A stretch of 64,000 bases of DNA, taken from positions 30,073,456 through 30,137,455 of the forward strand of contig CM049312.1 of the NCBI GenBank assembly GCA_026874595.1. The letters are read 5' to 3'. How positions within the stretch are numbered: the first letter of the stretch is position 1; the number at the start of each line of letters is the position of its first letter. Below the pieces are notes generated by a model, which ran no database searches, was not told where the DNA came from, and saw only the letters and a list, made by a program, of their open reading frames with translations. This DNA comes from Sipunculus nudus (taxonomy: Eukaryota > Annelida > Sipuncula > Golfingiida > Sipunculidae). This document shows positions 1 through 12,357 of the stretch, piece by piece. Both the position numbers and the translations under genes were made by a program.

Positions 1-756
1 TCAAGCAGAGGTTAAAATGGCTTGGAATGAAAGACCCTCAATGAGGCGGTGCAGCTGATCATTCTTGCTTAGATAATAAGCTTGCAGAATTACATGAAAC
101 AGAAAAAGATAGGTTTTGTAAGTCATCATGTTAACGGAAGGCAAAGAAATACGAAGTTAAATTTAACAGTCAATTAATAAAGAAAAGCAACAAATCAGAT
201 ACATAAGAATATCACACACCGGCACTAAGTAAAATGAAGGATCAAGCCAGACTTACAGGCAAACATGCCCACACACGCACACCCAAACGAACAGGAAAAG
301 CAGACAGGCATTTTTACTGAATAATTAACTTGCTCTTTGGTGGGCTGATCGACAAACAGAAATCATTATTATTTTATCCATGTATTAATTCATGCTGTCA
401 CTATACCCTTTATTTAATTATTATTCAATTAACGGTAAGCCTTCGTTTGCTAGCGAACCTGTGAGCTTTTGCGATGGTATGGCGTCGTCCGTCGTTTACC
501 CATACTTTCTTGAAAACGGCATGAGCTAGCATCCAAATTTTATACATAAAATTTGTCATCTAAGATTTTAAAGGGAAAAAGCTTAAATAAAACTTTGAAA
601 TTCTTTTTCAGTGAAGCTGTTCAGCCACATTGTCCTACATTTCACAGAAATGATTCCCAGAACAATCCCATTCAATTTTGTTCGAATGGACCTAGTTCGG
701 TGACTTTTGGCCAAGTTATAGGAAGTTGAACTTTGTCATCTGTAAAAAAAAATAAA
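1..756. other. No gene seen; single-copy flank of the array
   Basis: No frame with recognisable similarity and no repeat structure until the first array landmark at 757. Confidence 0.5.
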
Positions 757-3700
757 CTAGATGACCTGAGGTCATGCGCTTGCCGGAAATGATGTAAGGT
801 TAGTCAGATGAACGAGCAGTGTCAAAGTGAAAGAAAATAATCCACAGTTTGTGAAGAAAGAACCAATATTAACAGATATCATCACGATATATGACAATTG
901 TAATTTACAAAACGATTCCTGCAAAACTGTGGCCAGTAGAATGCTACATGTGAGACGCAAGAACCAGGAAGCAGGCGAAATTGAGGACAACTGACAAACA
1001 GACAAACATACTGACCCAAGATTGAGAACAGATGACTTAATCATGTTATGAAGAAACCTAAGAGGAAGATAATAAGCTATAATTTATGTAAATGAGGTTA
1101 ATAGTTTTGGAAATATGGCCAAAAAATGATATGTTGTGCAAGTTTGAGTGCACCGCCCCCTTGCGGCCAATTCTGCAAAATGAAAAATCGGTTTCGAGAT
1201 ATTAGTGTAAGACATAAGATGTAATAGTTTTAAAAGGATTCTTTCAAAACTGAGGCCTGTAGAATGCTATATGTGAGACGCAAGAACCGGCAAGCAAGCA
1301 AATTTGAGGACAACTGAGAAACAGACGGACACACAGACAAAGGGTCTCATGATTGAGACCAAATGAATACACCAGGTTTTTTGGAAAGACCCAGAGGAAG
1401 AAAATAAGCTATAGTTTATGTAAATGATGTTTATAGTTTTGGAGATATGGCCAAAAAATGATATGTTGTGCAAGTTTGAGTGCACCGCCCCCTAGCGGCC
1501 AATTCTGCAAAATGAAAAATCGGTTTCGAGATATTAGTGTAAGACATAAGATGTAATAGTTTTAAAAGGATTCTTTCAAAACTGTGGCCTGTAGAATGCT
1601 ATATGTGAAACGCAAGAACCCGCAAGCAAGCGAATTTGAGGACAACTGAGAAACAGACGGACACACAGACAAAGTGACTCAAGATTGAGACCAAATGAAT
1701 ACACCAGGTATTTGGAAAGACCCAGAGAAAGAAAATAAGCTATAGTTTATATAAATGATGTTTATAGTTTTGGAGATATGGCCAAAAAATGATATGTTGT
1801 GCAAGTTTGAGTGCACCGCCCCCTAGCGGCCAATTCTGGAAAATGAAAAATCGGTTTGGAGATATTAGTGTAAGACATAAGATGTAATAGTTTAAAAAAG
1901 ATTCTTTCAAAACTGTGGCCTGTAGAATGCTATATGTGAGACGCAAGAACCGGCAAGCAAGCTGATTTGAGGACAACTGAGAAACAGACGGACACACAGA
2001 CAAAGTGACACAAGATTGAGACCAGATGACTAAACGAGTTCATGAAGAAGACTTAGAGGAAAAAAATAAACTATAGTTTTTGTAATTGAGGCTTATAATT
2101 TTGGAGATATTGCCAAAACATGATATGTTGGAGAGGTTTGCACCCAGCGCCCCCTAGTGGCCGAAATAAAAAAATGAAAAATTGATTTCGAGATAATAGT
2201 GTAGGACTTAAGATATGTCAGTTTCAAAAAGATTCCTGCAAAACTGTGGCCTCCAGTGCAAGATTACTGAAATCTCGAAATATCTCGTTTGACGAGATAT
2301 TATACGAGATATTGTGAGACTCTTAATAGAATCTTGTAGTACTAGGTGAATGCTACCTGAAGCAAAAAACTAGACCTCTGTAGCTTTAAAACTGACAAAT
2401 TTAGAAAAATATCAGCACTTTTACCCAAAAATGCGTTACCATGGTTACCGCAAATTGAGTCAGCTACACACCAGAAGACAGGCCTTTGAATGACGATTAA
2501 AATGAGCTACTGTTGAGGTAGATACGATCAATATTAACACAGATATGAACAAAAAACCGTTTTGTATACTTTTGATGACCTTGACCTTGACATTTGACCT
2601 ATCATGCCCAAAAACAATAGGCCTCCAGGACTTTTGCTTGTCTACCAGCTGTATAAGTTTGAAAGCAATTGCTGGAAAATTGTGGCCTGTAGAGAGTACA
2701 CAGACAGACAGACAAACAAACTAGATGACCTGAGGTCACGCGCTTGCCGGAAATGATGTAAAGTTAGTCAGATGAACGAGCAGTGTCAAAGTGAAAGAAA
2801 ATAATCCATAGTTTGTGAATAAAGAACCAATATTAACAAAGTTCTAAAGAAAATAAGATTTTGATATATTTTGATCACCTTGACCTTGACCTTTGACTTA
2901 TTTGAATAATAAACATAGGACTTCCAGATATCATTACCATATATGACAAGTGTAATTTACAAAACGATTCCTGCAAAACTGTGGCCAGTAGAATGCTACA
3001 TGTGAGACGCAAGAACCAGGAAGCAGGCGAAATTGAGGACAACTGACAAACAGACAACATACTGACAAACTGACCCAAGATTGTGAACAGATGACTTAAT
3101 CATGTTATGAAGAAACCTCAGACGAAGATAATAAGCTATAGTTTATGTAAATGAGGTTTATAGTTTTGGAGATATGGCCAAAAAATGATATGTTGTGCAA
3201 GTTTGAGTGCACCGCCCCCTAGCGGCCAATTCTTGAAAATGAAAAATCTGTATCGAGATATTTGTGTAAGACATAAGATGTAATAGTTTTAAAAGGATTC
3301 TTTTAAAACTGTGGCCTGTAGAATGCTATTTGTGAGACGCAAGAACCGGCAAGCAAGCGGATTTGAGGACAACTGAGAAACAGACGGACACACAGACAAA
3401 GTGACTCAAGATTGAGACCAAATGAATACCCCAGGTTTTTTGAAAGACCCAGAGGAAGAAAATAAGCTATAGTTTATGTAAATTAGGTTTATAGTTTTGG
3501 ACATATGGCCAAAAAATGATATGTTGTGCAAGTTTGAGTGCACCGCCCCCTAGCGGCCAATTCTGGAAAATGAAAAATCCGTTTCGAGATATTAGTGTAA
3601 GACATAAGATATAATAGTTTTAAAAGGATTCTTTCAAAACTGTGTCCTGTAGAATGCTATATGTGAGACGCAAGAACCGGCAAGCAAGCGGATTTGAGGA

Positions 3701-6215
3701 CAACTGAGAAACAGACGGACACACTGACAAAGTGACTCAAGATTGAGTCGAAATGACTACACCAGGATTCAGAAAGACTCAGAGGATGAAAATAAGCTAT
3801 AGTTTATGTAATTGAGGCTCACAGTTTTGGAGATATTGCCAAAACATGATATGTTGGAGAGGTTTGCACCCAGAGCCCCCTAGCGGCCGAATTAAAAAAA
3901 TGAAAAATTGATTTCGAGATAATAGTGTAGGACTTACGATATGCCAGTTTCAAAAAGATTCCTGCAAAACTGTGGCCTCCAGGGCAAGATTACTGAAATC
4001 TGGAAATATCTCGTTTGACGAGATATTGTACGAGATATCGCGAGACTTTTAATAAAATCTTGCAGTACTTGTTAAATACTACCTGATGCAAAAAACTAGA
4101 CCTCTCTAGCTTTAAAACTGACAAAGTTAGAAAAATATGACCCCTTATTTCAGAATAAGATGACTTTTTCCACAAAATGCGTAACCATGGTTACGGCAAA
4201 TTTGAAAGAGCTACACACCAGAAGAAAGGCCTGGCAATAACGTTTAAAATGAGCTATGTTTGAAGAAGATACCACTAACAGTTACAAAGATATGAAGAAA
4301 AAACCGTTTTGAGAAGTTTTGATGACCTTGACCTTGACCTTGGACCTATGTCGCCCAATAACAATAGGCCTCGAGGACTTTTGCTTGTCTATCAGCTGTG
4401 TAAGTTTTAAAGCAATTGCTGCAAAATTGTGGCCTGTAGAGAGTACACAGACAGACAGACAAACAAACTAGATGACCTGAGGTCACGCGCTTGCCGGAAA
4501 TGATGTAAAATTAGTCAGATGAACGAGCAGTGTCAAAGTGAAAGAAAATTATCCATAGTTTGTGAAGAAAGAACCAATATTAACAAAGTTCTAAAGAAAA
4601 TAAGATTTTGATATATTTTGATCACCTTGACCTTGACCTTTGACTTATTTGAATAATAAACATAGGACTTCCAGATATCATCACGATATATGACAGGTGT
4701 AATTTACAAAACGATTCCTGCAAAACTGTGGCCAGTAGAATGCTACATGTGAGACGCAAGAACCAGGAAGCAGGCGAAATTGAGGACAACTGACAAACAG
4801 ACACACATACTGACCCAAGATTGAGAACAGATGACTTAATCATGTTATGAAGAAACCTAAGAGGAAGATAATAAGCTATAGTTTATGTAAATGAGGTTAA
4901 TAGTTTTGGAGATATGGCCAAAAAATGATATGTTGTGCAAGTTTGAGTGCACCGCCCCCTAGCGGTCAATTCCGGAAAATGAAAAATCGGTTTCGAGATA
5001 TTAGTGTAAGACATAAGATGTAATAGTTTTAAAAGGATTCTTTCAAAACTGTGGCCTGTAGAATGCTATATGTGAGACGCAAGAACCGGCAAGCAAGCGA
5101 ATTTAAGGACAACTGAGAAACAGACGGACACACAGACAAAGTGACTCAAGATTGAGACCAAATGAATACACCAGGTTTTTGGAAAGACCCAGAGGAAGAA
5201 AATAAGCTATAGTTTATGTAAATGATGTTTATAGTTTTGGCGATATGGCCAAAAAATGATATGTTGTGCAAGTTTGAGTGCACCGCCCCCTAGCGGCCAA
5301 TTCTCGAAAATGAAAAATCGGTTTCGAGATATTAGTGTGAGACATAAGATGTAATAGTTTTAAAAAGATTTTTTTCAAAACTGTGTCCTGTAGAATGCTA
5401 TATGTGAGACGAAAGAACCGGCAAGCAAGCGGATTTGAGGACAACTGAGAAACAGACGGACACACAGACAAAGTGACACAAGATTGAGACCAGACGACTA
5501 AACGAGTTCATGAAGAAGACTTAGATGAAAAAAAATAAACTATAGTTTTTGTAATTGAGGCTTATAATTTTGGAGATATTGCCAAAACATGATATGTTGG
5601 AGAGGTTTGCACCCAGCGCCCCCTAGCGGCCGAATTAAAAAAATGAAAAATTGATTTCGAGATAATAGTGTAGGACTTAAGATATGCCAGTTTCAAAAAG
5701 ATTCCTGCAAAACTGTGGCCTCCAGGGCAAGATTACTGAAATCTCGAAATATCTCGTTTGACGAGATATTATACGAGATATTGCGAGACTATTAATAGAA
5801 TCTGGTAGTACTAGGTGAATGGTACCTAAAGCAAAAAACTAGACCTCTGTAGCTTTAAAACTGACAAATTTAGAAAAATATCAGCATTTTCCCCAAAAAT
5901 GCGTTACCATGGTTACCGCAAATTGAGTCAGCTACACACCAGAAAACAGGCCTTGGAATGACGATTAAAATGAGCTACTGTTGAAGTAGATACGACCAAT
6001 ATTAACACAGATATGAACAAAAAACCGTTTTGTATACTTTTGATGACCTTGACCTTGACATTTGACCTATAATGCCCAAAAACAATAGGCCTCCAGGACT
6101 TTTGCGTGTCTACCAGCTGTATAAGTTTGAAAGCAATTGCTGGAAAATTGTGGCCTGTAGAGAGTACACAGACAGACAGACAAACAAACAAACAAACAGA
6201 CAAGATGACCAGAGG
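757..6215. repeat. Higher-order tandem array, three ~1.75-1.96 kb units
   Basis: The word AGATGACC(T/A)GAGGTCA marks unit starts at 757, 2721, 4468 and 6201, giving periods of 1964, 1747 and 1733 bp. Each unit contains two or three copies of a ~330 bp subunit (GATATGGCCAAAAAATGATA ... GCACCGCCCCCTAGCGGCC) followed by a diverged subunit, a TCTCGTTTGACGAGA hairpin block, an ACCATGGTTAC block, a TGACCTTGACCTTTGACC-like block and a CAGACAGACAAACAAAC tract. Unit 1 has one extra subunit and lacks ~100 bp present near 2840-2930 in unit 2. Open frames here change frame between units and are not genes. Confidence 0.93.
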
Positions 6216-6640
6216 TCACGCGCTTGCCGGAAATGGAAATGATACAGACAGTTAGACAGACAGATAGGCAGACAGATGGAGAGACATTATTGGTGTTATT
6301 ATTAGTAGCTATCCTATACAGGACAATCCATTTTTGACAGAAATAAAAAAAAATAATACAAGTCCAACTGAATACTTCTTCTATTCTTGAGTGCTGGAAA
6401 TAAGAAAAAGCGATGAAAATGAAACTTGAAGAGTTGAACGTCCAGAATGCCGAAAAGCAAGCGAAGCCGCGTTCGTGTGAGACAGAGACCCGACCTCTAG
6501 GTAACAGAGACGTGACCTTTCATTCCTGGACAAATAGGTCGGCCTGAGGACATCTTCAAGTCTGATGATGGCTTAAATTAGGGCTGTCCTTGAAGAAAAA
6601 AGGCAGTCGGTCAGCCTGCGTCCGGGAATTATAAAATTCC

Positions 6641-6832
6641 AAGAAGTCCTGCCCATCACGGATTAACTGTAATGTCCCCTTGGTGTAGGTTATCTGTAAT
6701 GTGAAATTTAATATATTTTCAAAATTGGAATCTTTGGTTTAAAAAGGAAAGCAGGGATTTTTTAAGGAGTCTGAAGTGGTAAGTAATGAGATAAAAAATT
6801 GTGAGGCCCTAGTTCCGTGATGGGTTAGGACT
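6641..6832. repeat. Inverted repeat with ~150 bp loop
   Basis: AAGTCCTGCCCATCACGGA at about 6643-6661 pairs with TCCGTGATGGGTTAGGACTT at about 6813-6832 with two mismatches. It could be a MITE or a chance hairpin. Confidence 0.5.
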
Positions 6833-7507
6833 TTATATATAAAGATATATTCTGGCATGAGAGAGGGGTGCTGTCAAATTTTTTGGCGCCTGCCGCACGT
6901 TTGTGAATAAAACGGTACACTTGACACGGGCGCGATGGAAATTTAAGAGGAAAGGTGGTAATCCCAAGCCGTAGTTGAATTGTTTTGACCCCAGAGTTTG
7001 CAGTCCTAGCTTAAATAGGCATGGGACGGGCTCTTTTTTATACCCGGAACGCCAGAAGAGGCTGGAGATTGAATGAAGGGTAGGGCCATTTTTTAGTCCG
7101 AAAAACTTGGGAATTGGCAATTAAAAAAAATGACCGGGACCTTCTTAGCCCGTTCCAGCTCAGGGAACGGTCATTAGAATATTGTCGGGAATCCATATTA
7201 TCCTACCTGTGGGCTGGGACGGTCCAGAAAACAGCAATTATTCCATAAAATTGTATGTCAATTTTTGTCATTAATAAATACATATATATCTATAACGCGG
7301 ACAGCTGGAGAATTTGCGGAGAATTCATCATGATGATATCATTAAATGTGAGCAAAGGTACAATTTATGTTTTGTATCATATTTCCTTAAGAACTTTTTG
7401 TAAATTTGATATCCTGCATGCTTTTGTTACGGTTTGCACAGTAAACTGTTGAAACAATATATTGTGTTTAGCGTTTTCGTCTTATGTAAGATCGGTAGTC
7501 AATGACG

Positions 7508-7670
7508 AGTCTGTATCCATTAAGCGACGAACAGACAGATTTATCCCAGATTACTATTTCCATCATTATCAACCAATCAGGTGTTAGGTTCCAGGGGGAA
7601 TCCTTACTGCTGACCAAGATACATTGGGATTTCCTTGTTTGGGGTAACAGCTGCTTAATGGATACAGACT
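7508..7670. mobile_element. Short foldback MITE candidate with perfect 18-bp TIRs
   Basis: AGTCTGTATCCATTAAGC at 7508-7525 is an exact inverted copy of 7653-7670. The 163 bp between the outer ends holds no frame. No unambiguous target-site duplication was found. Confidence 0.6.
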
Positions 7671-8384
7671 AGTTACAAATAAGAGCTCATTACATGTGGT
7701 ACACTGTGTGTATTGGAATTGTTGATGCTTTTATAGAAAGAAAAACTGGCCATTTAACCACTGTAAGTTTCTTCCCTCGAAAATCTTTGAAATATTTGGG
7801 AATTTCAATTGATTTTTTGTATTATCGCCTACCCGTCCGCAGACTTTGATGCCGGCCTTGTGTATCTATTATATAAACAAGTACCGGCAAACGATATAAC
7901 ATGGTTTAAAGCTCATTAAACGGTAGGGGATTGTTGTTAAGGTAAATTGAACACTATTTAAACCAAGATCAACACAAATAGAGATTCAAGCGCCTGTGGT
8001 CATTTTCACTGTCATCTTGAATACCAGAATAAATATTTTTTTAAAATTCACAGAGACTTGCTCATCCAATTACAGCAGAAAAAATGTTCATTCAAATGTT
8101 GTTTGGTGTCCATTGTACCCTCGCCCACCGCCGGGATCCAAAGAGAAGCCTGGATTTTACTGACAAAACACAACCACCACCCCCCCCCCCCCCCCAAAAA
8201 AAAAACTTTTATTCATTTTATTTTCATTTTTTATTGCTGGATGAAGTTGAATATCATGGTTTATTTATAAAGAAATAAGATGCAATTCATTGGATGAAAA
8301 GAGATTTTATTAAATATATTGATACATGTTTATAACAGTTTGATATTTGATTTTTTTTTTTAATTTATAGACAGACAATTTGTT

Positions 8385-9905
8385 ACCTCAAATCTGTACT
8401 CATGGTCCAACATGCATGTTTTGGGTGTCCTCAGGGCCATTTTAGGGTGTATATCCATGATAACCAGATAATATTACCTTGTTCCCACCAGCAAACATTT
8501 CAAGCCCCCAGAAAGCTGATTTCAGCTGAGGACAGTAATATGGCTTATTATACACAGGCAAATAGTGTTTTGGACCACCTCATCTCCACCAGACTCATCA
8601 CACACACCTGGTTTGGCTATCATTGCAATCCACTTACACCCACTGGCTGGAATCTCAAAGCATTTGGTTCAAATCCCTCAGAAAAAAAATTAGGGCCAGT
8701 TTGAATTTCCAAATCTGGACACAGTGGACATGGTGATATACAGGGAAAATCCATTTTTTTACCTCAAATCTGTAATGATGGTCCCACAAACATGGTTTAG
8801 GTGTCATTAGGCCCAATTCAGGGTGTATATACAGGGAAATAAGATAATATTACCCTGCTGACACAAACAAAAATTTCAAGCCCCCAGAAACCTGATTTCA
8901 GGCCAGTTTATGCTTATACACAGTCAAATAGGTTCTTGCCCCCCTCATCTCCACAAAACTCAACAGACACACCTGGTTTGGGTATCATTGCAATCCATTT
9001 ACACCCACTGGCTGGTATCTCAAAGCATTTGTCTCAACTCCCTCAGAAAAAAAATTAGGACCAGTTTGAATTTCCAAATCTGGACACAGTGAACATAGTG
9101 ATATACAGAGAAAATCCATTTTTTTACCTCAAATCTGTACTGATGGTCCCACAAACCTGGTTTTGGTGTCATTAGGCCAAGTTTAGGGTGTATATACAGG
9201 GAAACAAGATAATATTACCCAGTTCCCACAAACAAAAATTTCATGCCCCCAGAAACCTGATTTCAGGCCAGTTTATGCTTATACACAGTCAAATAGGTTC
9301 TGGCCCCCCTCATCTCCACAAAACTCAACACACACACCTGGTTTGGGTATCATTGCAATCCATTTACACCCACTGGCTGGTATCTCAAAGCATTTGGCTC
9401 AACTCCCTCAGAAAAAAAATTAGGACCAGTTTGAATTTCCAAATCTGGACACAGTGAACATAGTGATATACAGAGAAAATCCATATTTTTACCTCAAATC
9501 TGTACTGATGGTCCCACAAACCTGGTTTTGGTGTCATTAGGCCCAGTTTAGGGTGTATATACAGGGAAACAAGATAACATTACCCTGCTCCTACAAACAA
9601 AAATTTCAAGCCCCCAGAAACCTGATTTCAGGCCAGTTTATGCTTATACACAGTCAAATAGGTTTTGGCCCCCTTCATCTCCACCAGACTCTTCACACAC
9701 ACCTGGTTTGGGTTTCATTGCAATCCATTCACACCCACTGGCTGGCATCTCCAAGCATATAGCTCAACTTCTTCAGAAAAAAATATAGACCACTTTAAAG
9801 TTTTTCAAATCTGGTCATAGTGGTTTATGCAGAAATCAATTGTTCTGATCTCAAATCTGAAATAGTGGTCATAGAACATTGGTTGGTTCTTGTATGATTT
9901 TATTC
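8385..9905. repeat. ~365 bp satellite, about four units
   Basis: Units begin with ACCTCAAATCTGTA at 8385, 8761, 9126 and 9491, with a degraded start near 9848. Periods are 376, 365, 365 and 357 bp. Internal landmarks are GGTGTATATACAGGGAAA, CAAGCCCCCAGAAACCTGAT, CACACACCTGGTTTGGGTAT and a GGACCAGTTTGAATTTCC end. Units 2-4 are closest to each other. Unrelated in sequence to the neighbouring arrays. Confidence 0.93.
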
Positions 9906-10299
9906 AATTTACAATCAATATGCAGGAAAACATGGCATTTTATTTTACTTCGATACACCAACAATAAACAATCTAAGGACAAGTGAACAGGCTACCATAC
10001 ATATCTCAGGTAAAGGAAAACAGCAAATGTTGTTTACATTGAGGACACATGGCAACCAGGTGGTTGGCGCTGGTCTGTGAAGCTTACGAAGCAACGATCA
10101 AAGGAAGACGATAACAGCACAATAGAAGTCTTCTTCATGGGCCATCGCACACCCATAGAACATGGCTCCAACTGTCAAGGGTAATGCCCCTGCCGACATT
10201 TACTATCACATACTGCCGCCACTTATGGTCACGGCAATAGCATGCACTTTTTTATTTGAAGAAAAAACGATCCCAGATTTGACGAAACTTACAATATTA

Positions 10300-11914
10300 T
10301 CGAGATGTGACCGAGAGTGTTAGACGCTATCGAATGCTGAAAACTAAAGGTCTTCAGCATTTAAATAACAGAATTATAGGCGTATCTTTGAATGGTCCCA
10401 TGTTCTCGTTTGACAAGAAATGGTGCGAGATATGACGAGATATTCAATTTTGTCACTTCAAACTAGTCAAGTGAATCTTGAACAATAGAAAAAAAAATCT
10501 CTGGCATTAAAATGACAGAGATATGCACATTTGTTCGAATTCTCGAATATTCTCGTTTGGCGGGAGATGATACGAGATGTGGCGAGATGTAAGTTATTAT
10601 CATGTTAAGCTTCCAAAATGCAACAAAATGCTGAAAACTGCTCCTCTTTAGCCGAAAAGGTGACCGAATTATAAGCATTTCTGTGAAATCTCGTAATTTC
10701 TCGTTTGACGGAAAACAGAGCGGGATTCTACGAGACTTGCAATTAACTGCATTAGAGGCAAGGGAATGCTACCTCATGCAGAAAATTAGACCCTTGTAGT
10801 ATAAATATCAACCGAGATAGAAGCAAAAAACTTATTATTTACAGATTGTCAAGTTTAACCCCAAAATTTGGTAACCATGGTAACGGCAGCACAAAGCTAC
10901 ATGTGCGGAGGAATAAGCCAATGTTCCTAGTTTAAGATACAACGATAAAAATTGTGCCATGTTTAAAATTATTTTAGATATTGCAGAAAAATGATATGTT
11001 ACAGTGTTTCAGGTGCCACGCCCCCTGGTGGCTATTTCCAAAAAATGAAAAACTGATTTCGAGATATTTATAAATAACACAAAATATATCAATTTCAAAG
11101 CCATTGTTAAAAAAATGCAACCTGTAGGTCATATTTAATGAAATCTCGAAGACTCTCGTTTGACGAGAAACGGTGCGAGATTTTGCAAGATTTTTGATTG
11201 GATCACCGAGAACTCACCAAGGGCTACAAGATGCAAAAAAATTGACCTCTCCAGCATAAAAACTGACAGAGTTAGAAGCTGAAAACTGCATATTTTCAAA
11301 ATTCAAAAGTTTTACCCCAAAAATAGAGAAATCTGGCAATAGCGCACTTTGACACCTATGCGCAAAAATAAGCCCATGGACCCCAGTTGAAGGTGCTGTG
11401 ATGGAAATGGCCCAATGTTTAATAGTTCTGGAGGTATAGCACCAAAACAAATTTGCATGTTTTTTCATCTGCAACGCCCCCTGGCGGCCATTTCCAAAAT
11501 CTGAAAAAACAATTTCGAGATATTCTTGTGTTACATAAAATATCTCAGAATCAGTACGATTGATGCAAATTTGAAAAATATCATGAAATTCCATGATTCC
11601 TCCCAAAAAATTGCGTAACCATGGTTACCGCAAATTGAGTCAGCTACACATCAGAAAACAGGCCTTGGAATGACGATTAAAATGAGCTACTGTTGAAGTA
11701 GATACGACCAATATTAACACAGATATGAACAAAAAACCGTTTTGTATACTTTTGATGACCTTGACCTTGACATTTGACCTATAATGCCCAAAAACAATAG
11801 GCCTCCAGGACTTTTGCTTGTCTACCAGCTGTATAAGTTTGAAAGCAATTGCTGGAAAATTGTGGCCTGTAGAGAGTACACAGACAGACAGACAAACAAA
11901 CAAACAAACAGACA
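10300..11914. repeat. Diverged copies of the composite array family
   Basis: Contains TCTCGTTTGAC(A/G)AGA-type blocks near 10405, 10550, 10700 and 11155, GTAACCATGGTAAC at 10871, CCACGCCCCCTGGTGGC near 11016, and from about 11595 a stretch closely matching array unit 3 (5895-6195), including the TTGACCTTGACATTTGACC block and the CAGACAGACAAACAAACAAA tract that leads into the minisatellite. Confidence 0.85.
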
Positions 11915-12357
11915 AACAGACATCCGCGACTGACCAACCTGCTTGCAGAAATCGAAGATTTCCGGCAAGCAACAAACAGACATCCGCGACTGACCAACCT
12001 GCTTGCAGAAATCGAAGATTTCCGGCAAGCAACAAACAAACAGACAAACAGACATCCGCGACTGACCAACCTGCTTGCCGAAATCGAAGATTTCCGGCAA
12101 GCAACAAACAGACATCCGCGACTGACCAACCTGCTTGCAGAAATCGAAGATTTCCGGCAAGCAACAAACAAACAGACAAACAGACATCCGCGACTGACCA
12201 ACCTGCTTGCAGAAATCGAAGATTTCCGGCAAGCAACAAACAAACATACGGACTGATCAACATGCTTGCCGAATCTTTGATTCCGGCAAGCAACAAACAG
12301 ACATCCGCGACTGACCAACCTGCTTGCAGAAATCGAAGATTTCCGGCAAGCAATAAA
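11915..12357. repeat. 60/72 bp hairpin minisatellite
   Basis: Seven units marked by CCGCGACTGACC at 11924, 11984, 12056, 12116, 12188, (variant near 12250) and 12305. Spacings alternate 60 and 72 bp. Each unit contains an imperfect inverted repeat, CTTGC(C/A)GAAATC-GAA-GATTTCCGGCAAG, that could fold into a ~12-bp stem. Because the periods are multiples of three, long spurious frames stay open on both strands. Confidence 0.95.

Noticed and set aside
772-6203. Series of similar 60-90 codon minus-strand frames (SSISPASWFLRLTCSILL type)
   Set aside because: They are translations of the 330 bp subunit, broken at different points in each copy, with no conserved start or stop and no coding signature.
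8402-9762. Repeated small frames in the 365 bp satellite
   Set aside because: The unit length is not a multiple of three and frames end within each unit. No protein similarity.
11915-12357. CRISPR array
   Set aside because: The whole unit is repeated with no unique spacers, the units differ in length by simple tetranucleotide gain, and the context is eukaryotic.
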